DNA of 64,000 bases from Geodermatophilus normandii. Lineage in GTDB: Bacteria > Actinomycetota > Actinomycetes > Mycobacteriales > Geodermatophilaceae. The position numbers were made by a program, and so were the translations under genes. Shown here piece by piece: positions 33,768 to 42,177 of the stretch (position 1 is its first letter; each line of letters begins with the position of its first letter). The notes beneath the pieces are model-generated. The model saw only the letters and a program-made list of their open reading frames with translations, was not told where the DNA came from and searched no databases. Location of the stretch: the NCBI RefSeq assembly GCF_003182485.1, contig NZ_QGTX01000001.1, positions 2,558,001 to 2,622,000 on the forward strand, in the 5' to 3' direction.

Positions 33768-34457
33768 GTGCCCGTCGTCATCCCCCGGCTCGTGCTCGTC
33801 CCGGGCCTGGGGCTGGACGCGCGCTCGTCCAGGCGGCTGCGCCGGCGGGTGGCCGCCGACGTGGTGCTCCTACCCGGGATGGGGCGGTCTGCACCTGTGC
33901 CGTCCCTCGACGACCTCGCCGCGCGGCTGCGTGCCCGGCTCGGGCCCGGTCCCGTCGTGCTGGCCGGTCACTCGCAGGGCTGCCAGGTGGTGGCCGCGGC
34001 GGCCGTCGACCCGCGCGTGGCCGGCGTCGTCCTGCTCGGGCCGACGACCGACCCGCGGCTGCGCGCGCCGTCCCGGCTGGCCGGGTGGTGGCTGCAGACG
34101 GCGGTGCGCGAGCCGTGGTGGCAGGTGCCGCTGGTCCTGGTCCAGTGGCTGACGACCGGGCCGCGGGCGATGCGGGACCTGTGGCGGGTCGCCGCCCCGG
34201 ACCGCATCGACGCCCGGCTGCGCGCCGTCGGCGTCCCGGTGACCGTCGTCCGCGGCACCCGGGACCGGCTCTGCCGCGCGGAGTGGGCCGCCGCCGTGGC
34301 CGCCGCGGCGCGGGGCGGGAGGGTGGTCGAGGTGCCCGGCGCGGCGCACATGACCGTGCAGACCCACCCGGACGCCGTCGCCGCGGTGCTGCGGGCGGCC
34401 GTCACCCGAGGGGCGGTCGCGGAGGAGGGGGGAAGCGCCTCCGGCGTGTCACCATGA
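33768..34457 (+). CDS. Small alpha/beta hydrolase
   Basis: 229 residues. RLVLVPGLGLDARSS starts the fold, VLAGHSQGCQVVAAAA is the nucleophile elbow (GxSxG with Ser ~66), VVRGTRDRLC contains the acid and GAAHMTVQTHPD the His. The compact size and PGLGLDAR start resemble the MhpC/BioH-like group of short hydrolases. GTG at 33768 is preferred; the next upstream start would add 14 residues before the first strand. It precedes the ROK regulator by 4 nt but is probably not part of the sugar pathway. Confidence 0.82.
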   Translation: MPVVIPRLVLVPGLGLDARSSRRLRRRVAADVVLLPGMGRSAPVPSLDDLAARLRARLGPGPVVLAGHSQGCQVVAAAAVDPRVAGVVLLGPTTDPRLRAPSRLAGWWLQTAVREPWWQVPLVLVQWLTTGPRAMRDLWRVAAPDRIDARLRAVGVPVTVVRGTRDRLCRAEWAAAVAAAARGGRVVEVPGAAHMTVQTHPDAVAAVLRAAVTRGAVAEEGGSASGVSP

Positions 34458-34461
34458 CGGC

Positions 34462-35628
34462 ATGACCTCCACCTCCGCCTCGGCCGGCGCACTGCTGCAC
34501 CACGTGCGCACCGGCCGCGCGCGGAGCCGCGCCGAGCTCGTGGCGCTGACCGGCGCCTCGCGCAACACCGTCAGCGCCCGCGTGGACGAGCTCATCGCCG
34601 CGGGCCTGCTGCAGGAGGGCGGCCGCGGCGGCAGCACCGGGGGGCGCCCGCCGACCCTGCTGCGGTTCAACAGCGGCGCCGGCTGCGTGCTCGCCGTCGA
34701 CCTCGGCGTCACCAGTGCCGACGTCGCGGTCACCGACCTGTCGGCGCAGATCCTCTCCACCGTCGGGCACCCGATCGACATCGCCGACGGCCCCGACGTG
34801 GTGCTCGCCGAGGTCGACCGGCTGGCGCAGAAGGCGCTCGCCGACGCGGGGCTGACCCCGGCCGACGTCTGCGCCGTCGGGGTGGGCGTGCCCGGGCCGG
34901 TGGAGTTCTCGACCGGCCGGCCGTCGCACCCGCCGATCATGCCGGGCTGGCACGACCACCCGATCCCGAGCGCCTTCCGCCGCTACGGCTGCCCGGTCTT
35001 CGTCGACAACGACGTCAACGTGATGGCGCTCGGTGAGATGGGCGTCGGCGGGTCGGCGCAGGACGTGCTGGTGGTCAAGGTGGGCACCGGCATCGGCTGC
35101 GGGGTCATCGTCGACGGCGAGGTCTACCGCGGCGCGCAGGGCAGCGCGGGGGACATCGGGCACATCCACGTGCCGACGCCGGACGGCCGCACCGTGCTGT
35201 GCCGCTGCGGCAACGAGAACTGCCTCGAGGCGCTGGCCGGCGGCGGGGCCCTGCTGCGCGACGCCCTCGAGGCCGGGCTGCCGGTGTCGAGCACCCGCGA
35301 GGTCATCGAGCTGGCCGCGCAGGGGAACGGCCCGGCGCTGGAGCTCGTCCGGCGGGCCGGCCGCACGATCGGCACGGTGCTGGCGGCGCTGGTCAACTTC
35401 TTCAACCCGCACCGGATCGTGATGACCGGCGGGGTCGCCCAGGCCGGCGCGCCGCTGCTGGCCGGCATCCGCGAGGCGGTCTACGGCCGCTCCATGCCGC
35501 TGGCCGCGCGCGCACTGGAGATCACCGTCAGCGACGCCCCGGACCTCTCCGGCCGGGTGGGCGCCGCGCTCATGGCCATCCAGGGCTACCTCGACGAGGA
35601 CTCGGTCCACCAGGCCCTCGCCCGCTGA
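34462..35628 (+). CDS. ROK-family transcriptional regulator of the sugar operon
   Basis: 388 residues. A winged HTH (SRAELVALTGASRNTVSARVDELIAAGLL) is followed by a ROK/ASKHA domain with VLAVDLGVTSADVAV (ATPase phosphate 1), VGVGVPGPVEFSTG and the zinc site HIHVPTPDGRTVLCRCGNENCLE. Such XylR/NagC-type repressors bind sugars through the kinase-like fold. It lies just upstream of, and in the same direction as, a ribose-type ABC operon with a palindrome overlapping its promoter (35734-35751), which is the likely operator. A terminator hairpin separates regulator and operon. Confidence 0.92.
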   Translation: MTSTSASAGALLHHVRTGRARSRAELVALTGASRNTVSARVDELIAAGLLQEGGRGGSTGGRPPTLLRFNSGAGCVLAVDLGVTSADVAVTDLSAQILSTVGHPIDIADGPDVVLAEVDRLAQKALADAGLTPADVCAVGVGVPGPVEFSTGRPSHPPIMPGWHDHPIPSAFRRYGCPVFVDNDVNVMALGEMGVGGSAQDVLVVKVGTGIGCGVIVDGEVYRGAQGSAGDIGHIHVPTPDGRTVLCRCGNENCLEALAGGGALLRDALEAGLPVSSTREVIELAAQGNGPALELVRRAGRTIGTVLAALVNFFNPHRIVMTGGVAQAGAPLLAGIREAVYGRSMPLAARALEITVSDAPDLSGRVGAALMAIQGYLDEDSVHQALAR

Positions 35629-35661
35629 GGCTCCTCGCCCGCTGAGGCTCCCCGCCGCGGA

Positions 35662-35680
35662 CGCGGTCCGGAGGACCGCG
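35662..35680 (+). terminator. Hairpin after the ROK gene
   Basis: CGCGGTCC (35662-35669) and GGACCGCG (35673-35680) pair over a 3-nt loop, followed 10 nt later by TTTCC. It sits 34 nt after the ROK stop and before the sugar-operon promoter. Just upstream, GCTGAGGCTCC is duplicated across the ROK stop. Confidence 0.55.
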
Positions 35681-35733
35681 CCGGGGGCCGTTTCCGCCGC
35701 CCGACGGCCGCCGCGGCCAGGTCTCGGTTCGGT

Positions 35734-35780
35734 GACACCGCTCACGGTGTCTTGACCTCCTGTGACTCCGTTCATATGGT
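35734..35780 (+). promoter_or_regulatory. SigA-type promoter with operator palindrome for the sugar ABC operon
   Basis: TTGACC (35752-35757), a 17-bp spacer and TATGGT (35775-35780) form a good housekeeping promoter. A perfect dyad GACACCG-CTCA-CGGTGTC (35734-35751) directly abuts the -35 box, the expected place for the ROK regulator. The predicted start lies near 35787, giving a ~46-nt leader with GGAGTGAGG before the ATG. Confidence 0.65.
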
Positions 35781-35832
35781 CACGCCTGCACAGACTAATG
35801 GTCAGCGTTGAGCAGAAGTCCGGAGTGAGGCC

Positions 35833-37419
35833 ATGCGACCCACAGAGCCGCCTCTGCTGGAGATGCACGGGATCGTCAAGACCTTCCCGGGTGTCCGGGC
35901 ACTCGGCGGTGTCGACCTCGACGTCCGCCCCGGGGAGGTGCACTGTCTCCTCGGCCAGAACGGCGCCGGCAAGTCGACCCTGATCAAGGTCCTGGCCGGT
36001 GCCCACCAGCCCGACGAGGGCACCATCACCTGGCGCGGGGAGCAGGTCCGGCTCTCCGACCCGCAGGCCGCGCTGTCGCTGGGGATCGCGACGATCTACC
36101 AGGAGCTCGACCTCGTCTCCGGCCTGACCGTGGCCGACAACGTCTTCCTGGGCCGCGAGCGCTCCCGCTTCGGGCTCACCTTCCCCGGCGAGATCAACCG
36201 GCGGGCATCCGCGCTGCTGACCCGGCTCGGTCACCCCGAGATCCGGCCGGGTGCGGAGCTGGGCTCCCTGTCGGCGGCCTCGCAGCAGATGGTCAGCATC
36301 GCGCGGGCGCTGTCGCAGGACGCGCGGCTGATCATCATGGACGAGCCCTCCGCCGTCCTCGACAACGAGGAGGTGCAGCGCCTCTTCACCGTCATCCGCG
36401 ACCTCACCGCCGAGGGCGTCGCGGTCGTCTACATCTCCCACCGGCTCGAGGAGATCCGCGAGATCGGCGACCGCATCACCGTCCTCAAGGACGGCCGGAC
36501 GGTCGCCACGGGGCTCCCGGCCCGGGAGACGCCGACCCGCGACGTCATCACGCTGATGACCGGCCGCACCATCGAGTACGTCTTCCCCGAGCGTCGCCAG
36601 CCGCTGTCCGGCGGCCCCGAGCCGCTGCTCGAGGTCGAGGACCTCGGCCTGCACGGCACCTTCGCCGGGGTGTCCTTCGCCGTCCGTCCGGGCGAGATCG
36701 TCGGGCTGGCCGGCCTCGTCGGCTCGGGCCGCTCGGAGATCCTCGAGACCGTCTACGGCGCGCGCCGGGCGACCTCGGGCCGGGTCCGCGTCGCCGGCCG
36801 GCGGTTGCGCCCGGGTGACGTCGGCGCCGCGGTCGCCGCCGGGGTGGGGCTCGCGCCCGAGGAGCGCAAGAGCCAGGCGCTGCTGCTCGGTGAGTCCGTG
36901 GCCCGCAACATCACGATCTCCAGCCTGGCCCGGTTCGCCAAGGGCGGGCTGCTGTCCGGTGCCGCCGAGCGGGCCGCCGCGCGCGAGCAGGTCCGCTCCC
37001 TCGACGTGCGGCCCGCCGACGAGACCCGCGAGGTGCGCACCCTCTCCGGCGGCAACCAGCAGAAGGTCGTCCTGGCCCGCTGGCTGCTGCGCGACTGCAA
37101 GGTCCTGCTGCTCGACGAGCCCACCCGCGGCGTCGACGTCGGCGCCCGCTCGGAGATCTACGCCCTCGTGCGGGACCTCGCCGACCGCGGCGTCGCCGTC
37201 GTCGTCGTCTCCAGCGAGATCCCCGAGGTGCTGGGACTGGCCGACCGCGTCCTCGTGATCGCGGAGGGGCGGGTGCTGGCCCAGGAACCGGCCGACGCGC
37301 TCGACGAGCACCGGGTGCTCGACCTGGTGATGCAGGGGACGACCACGCACGGCGTCGGCCCGGTACTGCACGACACGACGCGCCTGGACAAGGCGCAGCA
37401 CGAAGGGACCGTGGCATGA
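35833..37419 (+). CDS. Sugar ABC transporter, duplicated ATP-binding subunit (RbsA/MglA type)
   Basis: 528 residues with two ABC domains. The first has Walker A GQNGAGKSTLIK (~38), signature-like LSAASQQMVSIARAL and Walker B IIMDEPSAVL. The second has a degenerate Walker A GLVGSGRSEIL with the intact signature LSGGNQQKVVLARWL and LLLDEPTRGVDVGARSE. That asymmetry is standard for the ribose/galactose CUT2 class, where only one site is fully active. The protein powers import through the permease whose ATG overlaps its stop. ATG at 35833 follows GGAGTGAGG. Confidence 0.95.
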   Translation: MRPTEPPLLEMHGIVKTFPGVRALGGVDLDVRPGEVHCLLGQNGAGKSTLIKVLAGAHQPDEGTITWRGEQVRLSDPQAALSLGIATIYQELDLVSGLTVADNVFLGRERSRFGLTFPGEINRRASALLTRLGHPEIRPGAELGSLSAASQQMVSIARALSQDARLIIMDEPSAVLDNEEVQRLFTVIRDLTAEGVAVVYISHRLEEIREIGDRITVLKDGRTVATGLPARETPTRDVITLMTGRTIEYVFPERRQPLSGGPEPLLEVEDLGLHGTFAGVSFAVRPGEIVGLAGLVGSGRSEILETVYGARRATSGRVRVAGRRLRPGDVGAAVAAGVGLAPEERKSQALLLGESVARNITISSLARFAKGGLLSGAAERAAAREQVRSLDVRPADETREVRTLSGGNQQKVVLARWLLRDCKVLLLDEPTRGVDVGARSEIYALVRDLADRGVAVVVVSSEIPEVLGLADRVLVIAEGRVLAQEPADALDEHRVLDLVMQGTTTHGVGPVLHDTTRLDKAQHEGTVA

Positions 37420-38594
37420 GCAGCAGCACCAGCGGCGGCAGCACCACGCTGACCGCCGGGACGGGGAAGTCCGACGCCGGCCGTCAGGGGGGCTCCGGCG
37501 GCAGCTTCATGGCCGGGCCGGTGGGCCGCAACCTCGGCCTGGTCATCGCGCTCGTGATCCTGTGCGCCGTCGGCATCTACACCGCCGGCGACCGGTTCGC
37601 CGACGTCGACAACATCCTGACCATCCTGCGGCTGGCCTCGGTCATCGGCGTGGTCAGCGTCGGCATGACCTTCGTGATCATCGGCGGCGGCATCGACCTG
37701 TCGGTGGGGGCGCTGGCCGCGCTGGCGTCGGTGTGGGCCACCACCCTGGCCACCCAGCAGCTGGCCGAGGACATCCACTGGATCGTCATGGTGTTCACCG
37801 CGCTGGTGGTCGGCGCGGTGGCCGGCCTGGTCAACGGCGTGGTCATCGCCTACGGCAAGCTCGCCGCCTTCATCGCGACGCTGGCGATGCTCGCCGCCGC
37901 CCGCGGCCTGGCCGAGATCATCGCCAACCGCCGCACCCAGATCGTCCAGGACAGCGACTTCCTCAACTTCTTCTCCGGGGACGTCCTCGGCATCCCGACG
38001 CTGGTCCTGATCTTCGCGCTGGTCGCCGTCGCCGGGTGGGTGCTGCTCAACCGCACCACCTTCGGCCGGCGCACCTTCGCCGTCGGTGGCAACGCCGAGG
38101 CCGCGCGGCTGGCCGGCATCCGGGTGCAGCGGCACACGGTCAAGCTCTACGTGCTCTCGGGCATCACCTGCGGCATCGCGGCCGTGATGATCATGGCCCG
38201 GACGACGACCGGCAGCTCCACCCACGGGACCCTCTGGGAGCTCGACGCCATCGCCGCGGTGGTCATCGGCGGGACCCTGCTCATCGGCGGGCGCGGGACG
38301 ATCGTCGGCACCGTCCTCGGCGTCCTGATCTTCACCACGCTGGGCAACGTCTTCACGCTCAACAACCTGTCGAGCTCGGCCCAGGCCGTCGCCCGCGGCG
38401 TGATCATCATCCTCGCCGTCATGCTGCAGCAGCGCCTGGCCACCGGCGGCTTCAGCTTCCGCCGGCCCTCCGCCGGAGGATCGTCCGGCGGCCCGGCCGT
38501 GACCGGCTCGCCCTCCGGCTCGGTGTCCGGCGGGACCACCACCGAGGGCGGCCCGGGCGGCACCCGCCCGGCCCCGACCGGCAAGACGCTCTAG
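37416..38594 (+). CDS. Sugar ABC transporter permease (RbsC type)
   Basis: 392 residues. About eight to ten transmembrane helices lie between residues 35 and 345, with the BPD_transp_2 core GGIDLSVGALAALASV and the coupling region NRTTFGRRTFAVGGNAEAARLAGI. The first 35 and last ~45 residues are Gly/Ser/Thr-rich and probably disordered. It forms the CUT2 membrane channel with the upstream ATPase (ATGA overlap). The end of the gene is followed by two strong hairpins before the binding-protein gene. Confidence 0.94.
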   Translation: MSSSTSGGSTTLTAGTGKSDAGRQGGSGGSFMAGPVGRNLGLVIALVILCAVGIYTAGDRFADVDNILTILRLASVIGVVSVGMTFVIIGGGIDLSVGALAALASVWATTLATQQLAEDIHWIVMVFTALVVGAVAGLVNGVVIAYGKLAAFIATLAMLAAARGLAEIIANRRTQIVQDSDFLNFFSGDVLGIPTLVLIFALVAVAGWVLLNRTTFGRRTFAVGGNAEAARLAGIRVQRHTVKLYVLSGITCGIAAVMIMARTTTGSSTHGTLWELDAIAAVVIGGTLLIGGRGTIVGTVLGVLIFTTLGNVFTLNNLSSSAQAVARGVIIILAVMLQQRLATGGFSFRRPSAGGSSGGPAVTGSPSGSVSGGTTTEGGPGGTRPAPTGKTL

Positions 38595-38611
38595 CCGCAC
38601 CCGGACAGCCC

Positions 38612-38665
38612 GGCGCGCGACCCCGCGCGCCGGCGGCACCACCCACCGGACCTCCCGTCCGGTGG
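38612..38665 (+). promoter_or_regulatory. Two tandem hairpins between permease and binding-protein genes
   Basis: GGCGCGCG/CGCGCGCC (38612-38619 with 38624-38631) and CCACCGGAC/GTCCGGTGG (38643-38651 with 38657-38665) form two stable stems in the 118-nt gap. In ABC operons such structures usually protect the binding-protein mRNA from upstream decay or reduce read-through, giving a higher level of binding protein. Partial termination is an alternative. Confidence 0.65.
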
Positions 38666-38712
38666 CGACCCACCCCGGCTCCCGCACAGGGGGCGAGACC
38701 CGAGGAGAGCAC

Positions 38713-39768
38713 ATGTCTGCAACGAGGCAGCGCCCGTTCCGCCGTCTGCCGTACGCCACGGTCGCCCTGCTCAGCGCAGGCGTGCTCGTGGCCGGCTGCA
38801 CCAGCAACACCCCGGAGGAGTCCGGCGGCGGAGGCGGTGGCAACCAGGCCGCCAGCGCCAACGACGAGCCCGGCGAGACCGTCACCATCGGCTTCTCCGC
38901 GCCCGCGGCCGACCACGGCTGGATGGCCGGCATCACCGAGGCGGCCCGCGCGGAGGCCGAGAGCTACGAGGACGTCGAGCTCGTCGTCGCCGAGGGCACC
39001 AACGACGTCAGCACCCAGATCAGCCAGGTCGAGACGTTCATCAACGACGGCGTCGACGCCATCGTGCTGCTGCCCTTCGACGGTGCCGCGATGACCCCGG
39101 TCGCGCTGCAGGCGATGGAGGCCGGCATCCCGGTCATCAACGTCGACCGCCAGTTCGACAGCCCGTTCGCCGCCCGCGCCACCGTCCTCGGCGACAACTA
39201 CGGCATGGGCGTCTCGGCCGGCACCTACGTCTGCGAGCAGCTCGGGGACAACCCGGACGCCGTCGTCGCCGAGATCGCCGGCATCGACTCGCTGCCGCTG
39301 ACCCAGGAGCGCAGCCAGGGCTTCGCCGACGCGCTGGCCGACTGCGGGCTGAACGTCGACAACCGCGTGGCCGCCGACTTCACCGTCGAGGGCGGCGAGG
39401 AGGCGGCGGCGAACCTGCTGCAGGCGGCGCCGCAGATCGACGCGATCTGGAACCACGACGACGACCAGGGCGTCGGCGTCCTCGCCGCGATCCAGAACGC
39501 CGGCCGCGACGAGTTCTTCATGGTCGGCGGTGCCGGCTCGGCCAACGCCATGCGGGCGATCCAGGAGGGCAACTCGGTCCTGCAGGCGACGGTCGTCTAC
39601 CCGTCGACCCAGGGCGCGGACGGCATCGCGCTGGCCCGCCTGGTCGCGCAGGACAAGAGCCTGTCCGACGTCGCCTCGCCGGAGGTCCCGCGGCAGATCG
39701 TGCTGAACGCGCCGGTCGTCACCGCGGACAACGTCGACCAGTACATCGACAGCGCCTTCGAGTCCTGA
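38713..39768 (+). CDS. Sugar-binding lipoprotein of the ABC transporter
   Basis: 351 residues. A basic N-region and hydrophobic stretch lead to the lipobox LVAGC, with Cys ~28 as the lipid-modified residue, then a Gly/Ser linker. The rest is a type I periplasmic-binding (RbsB-like, Peripla_BP_4) domain with VTIGFSAPAADHGWMAGI at the start, IVLLPFDGAAMTPV and a hinge ending. ATG at 38713 follows GAGGAGAG. It captures a sugar or polyol outside the membrane and hands it to the permease. The ligand cannot be named from sequence. Confidence 0.94.
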   Translation: MSATRQRPFRRLPYATVALLSAGVLVAGCTSNTPEESGGGGGGNQAASANDEPGETVTIGFSAPAADHGWMAGITEAARAEAESYEDVELVVAEGTNDVSTQISQVETFINDGVDAIVLLPFDGAAMTPVALQAMEAGIPVINVDRQFDSPFAARATVLGDNYGMGVSAGTYVCEQLGDNPDAVVAEIAGIDSLPLTQERSQGFADALADCGLNVDNRVAADFTVEGGEEAAANLLQAAPQIDAIWNHDDDQGVGVLAAIQNAGRDEFFMVGGAGSANAMRAIQEGNSVLQATVVYPSTQGADGIALARLVAQDKSLSDVASPEVPRQIVLNAPVVTADNVDQYIDSAFES

Positions 39769-39779
39769 TCCGCCGGGGC

Positions 39780-39805
39780 GGGGCCGCCGGTCCGCCGGCG
39801 GCCCC
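39780..39805 (+). terminator. Hairpin after the binding-protein gene
   Basis: GGGGCCGCCGG (39780-39790) and CCGGCGGCCCC (39795-39805) pair perfectly across TCCG, 12 nt after the stop. It may end part of the transcripts or mark the 3' end of a processed binding-protein mRNA; the next gene starts 25 nt downstream and is probably still co-transcribed. Confidence 0.65.
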
Positions 39806-39830
39806 GTCCCACTCCCCGAGGAGATCCGAG

Positions 39831-41012
39831 ATGACCTCTCCCGACCGGCCGACCCTCGGGGTGGGCCTGATCGGCCACGCCTTCATGGGCGCGGCGCACT
39901 CGCACGCCTGGCGCACCGCCCCGCACTTCTTCGACCTCCCGCTGCGCCCCGAGCTCCGGGTGCTGGCCGGCCGCGACGCCGCCCGCGTGGCCGAGGCCGC
40001 CGGCAAGCTCGGCTGGGCCGGGACCGAGACCGACTGGCGCCGCCTCGTCGAGCGCGACGACGTGGACCTCGTCGACGTCTGCACGCCCGGTGACACCCAC
40101 GCCGAGATCGCCATCGCGGCGCTCGAGGCCGGCAAGCACGTGCTGTGCGAGAAGCCGCTGGCCAACTCCGTCGCCGAGGCCGAGGCGATGACCGAGGCCG
40201 CCACCCGGGCCGCGGGCCGCGGGATCCGGTCGATGGTGGGCTTCACCTACCGCCGCGTCCCGGCGATCGGCCTGGCCCGCACGCTCGTCGCCGAGGGCCG
40301 CCTCGGCCGGATCCGGCACGTGCGCGCGGCCTACCTGCAGGACTGGATCGCCGACCCGTCGGCGCCGATGTCGTGGCGGCTGGAGAAGGACAAGGCCGGC
40401 TCGGGCGCGCTGGGCGACATCGGTGCGCACGTCGTCGACCTGACGCAGTACATCACCGGCGAGACGGTCACGGGGGTGAGCGCGCTGCTGGAGACCTTCG
40501 TCAAGGAGCGCCCGCTGCCGGCCGCCGCCGGGTCGCTGTCCGGCGTCGCCGGCGAGGGCATGGGGCAGGTGACCGTCGACGACACGGCGGTGTTCCTGGG
40601 CCGCTTCTCCGGCGGGGCGGTGGCCACCTTCGAGGCCACCCGATTCGCGCTGGGCCGCAAGAACGGCATCCGGATCGAGATCAACGGGTCGGAGGGCAGC
40701 CTGGCGTTCGACTTCGAGGACATGAACGTCCTGGAGTTCTTCGACGGCTCCGACCCCGCCGAGCGCGCCGGCTTCCGCCGCATCATCGTCACCGAGCCCG
40801 AGCACCCCTACGTCGCCGCGTGGTGGCCGGCCGGCCACGGCCTCGGCTACGAGCACGGGTTCACCCACCAGGTCGTCGACCTGGTCACCGCGATCGCCAA
40901 GGACGAGGACCCGACGCCGTCGTTCGCCGACGGACTGCAGGTCCAGCGCGTCCTGGACGCCGTCGAGCGCAGCGCCGCCGCCGACTCCACGTGGACGCCC
41001 GTCTCCGCCTGA
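39831..41012 (+). CDS. Gfo/Idh/MocA-family sugar dehydrogenase
   Basis: 393 residues. The Rossmann part has VGLIGHAFMGAAHSHAW and the family EKP motif (HVLCEKPLANS, Lys ~107). The catalytic-domain signature SGALGDIGAHVVDL contains the conserved Asp and His near residue 200. YLQDWIADP and SWRLEKDKAGSGALGD resemble levoglucosan-dehydrogenase-like and scyllo-inositol-dehydrogenase-like members, which oxidise C3 of a sugar ring with NAD+. The partner isomerase follows by 30 nt. GAGGAGATCCGAG precedes the ATG. Confidence 0.9.
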   Translation: MTSPDRPTLGVGLIGHAFMGAAHSHAWRTAPHFFDLPLRPELRVLAGRDAARVAEAAGKLGWAGTETDWRRLVERDDVDLVDVCTPGDTHAEIAIAALEAGKHVLCEKPLANSVAEAEAMTEAATRAAGRGIRSMVGFTYRRVPAIGLARTLVAEGRLGRIRHVRAAYLQDWIADPSAPMSWRLEKDKAGSGALGDIGAHVVDLTQYITGETVTGVSALLETFVKERPLPAAAGSLSGVAGEGMGQVTVDDTAVFLGRFSGGAVATFEATRFALGRKNGIRIEINGSEGSLAFDFEDMNVLEFFDGSDPAERAGFRRIIVTEPEHPYVAAWWPAGHGLGYEHGFTHQVVDLVTAIAKDEDPTPSFADGLQVQRVLDAVERSAAADSTWTPVSA

Positions 41013-41042
41013 CCCCCGTCTGAAGCCAGCAGGAGGAACCGC

Positions 41043-42050
41043 ATGCCCCGCCCCGTCACCCTGTTCACCGGCCAGTGGGCCGACCTGCCCTTCGAGGAGG
41101 TGTGCCGGCTGGCCTCCGAGTGGGGGTACGACGGCCTGGAGATCGCCTGCTGGGGTGACCACCTCGACGTCGTGCGCGCCGCGGAGGACGACTCCTACGT
41201 CGCCGACCGCAAGGCGCTGCTGGAGAAGTACGGCCTGTCCGTCTTCGCCATCTCCAACCACCTCAACGGCCAGGCCGTCTGCGACGACCCGATCGACGAG
41301 CGCCACCGCGGCATGGTCCACCCGCGCGTCTGGGGCGACGGCGACCCCGAGGGCGTGCGGCAGCGCGCCGCCGAGGAGATGAAGGCGACCGCCCGCGCCG
41401 CGGCGAAGCTGGGCGTGAAGACGGTCGTCGGGTTCACCGGGTCGAAGATCTGGAAGACCGTGGCGATGTTCCCGCCGGTGCCCGAGTCGATGGTCGAGGA
41501 CGGCTACCGCGACTTCGCCGACCGGTGGAACCCGATCCTCGACGTCTTCGACGAGGTCGGCGTCCGGTTCGCCCACGAGGTGCACCCCTCGGAGATCGCC
41601 TACGACTACTGGACGACCGTCCGCACCATGGAGGCGATCGGGCACCGCGAGGCGTTCGGGCTCAACTGGGACCCGTCGCACTTCGTGTGGCAGGACCTCG
41701 ACCCGGTGTCGTTCATCTGGGACTTCAAGGACCGGATCTACCACGTCGACTGCAAGGACGCGAAGAAGCAGGTGGGCAACGGCCGCAACGGCCGGATGGG
41801 CTCGCACCTGCCCTGGGCCGACCCGCGGCGCGGCTGGGACTTCGTCTCCACCGGCCACGGCGACGTCCCGTGGGAGGCCTGCTTCCGGATGCTCAACACC
41901 ATCGGCTACGACGGGCCGATCTCGGTGGAGTGGGAGGACGCCGGCATGGACCGCCTCGTCGGCGCCCCCGAGGCGCTGGCCTTCGTCCGCCGGCTGGCCT
42001 TCGACCCGCCGGCGGCCGCGTTCGACGCCGCGTTCGCCAGCGGCAACTGA
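41043..42050 (+). CDS. Sugar phosphate isomerase/epimerase-like TIM-barrel protein
   Basis: 335 residues of the xylose-isomerase-like TIM barrel (AP_endonuc_2). Metal ligands fit [14 protein letters not shown] (Glu, His), [10 protein letters not shown] (Asp, His), [10 protein letters not shown] (His, Asp) and [12 protein letters not shown] (Glu). Members linked to Gfo/Idh/MocA dehydrogenases act as isomerases, epimerases or beta-eliminases on 3-keto sugars. Here it closes the operon, suggesting the imported sugar is first oxidised and then isomerised or eliminated. AGGAGG precedes the ATG at 41043. Hairpin element B begins 4 nt after its stop. Confidence 0.9.
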   Translation: MPRPVTLFTGQWADLPFEEVCRLASEWGYDGLEIACWGDHLDVVRAAEDDSYVADRKALLEKYGLSVFAISNHLNGQAVCDDPIDERHRGMVHPRVWGDGDPEGVRQRAAEEMKATARAAAKLGVKTVVGFTGSKIWKTVAMFPPVPESMVEDGYRDFADRWNPILDVFDEVGVRFAHEVHPSEIAYDYWTTVRTMEAIGHREAFGLNWDPSHFVWQDLDPVSFIWDFKDRIYHVDCKDAKKQVGNGRNGRMGSHLPWADPRRGWDFVSTGHGDVPWEACFRMLNTIGYDGPISVEWEDAGMDRLVGAPEALAFVRRLAFDPPAAAFDAAFASGN

Positions 42051-42054
42051 CGAA

Positions 42055-42114
42055 GGACCCCTCTGCCCCCCCGCCGCTCGCACGCTCGCGACGGGACCCT
42101 GCAGAGGAGCCACC
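42055..42114 (+). repeat. Stop-proximal hairpin element, copy B
   Basis: Starts GGACCC 4 nt after the TIM-barrel gene stop and ends GAGCCACC. Outer stem CCTCTGC/GCAGAGG encloses the conserved core GCTCGCACGCTCGC. A separate, longer terminator hairpin follows at 42137-42172, so this element is not the only stop signal at this site. Confidence 0.78.
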
Positions 42115-42136
42115 TCGCCGTCGGGGTGGGGGGCTG

Positions 42137-42172
42137 CGGAGGGCCGGGCGCGGACGCGCGCCCGGCCCTCCG
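42137..42172. terminator. Bidirectional 16-bp hairpin between convergent genes
   Basis: CGGAGGGCCGGGCGCG (42137-42152) pairs perfectly with 42157-42172 over GACG. It lies between the sugar operon (plus) and the alpha/beta hydrolase (minus, stop at 42178), so it can end both transcripts. Confidence 0.75.
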
Positions 42173-42177
42173 TGCGC

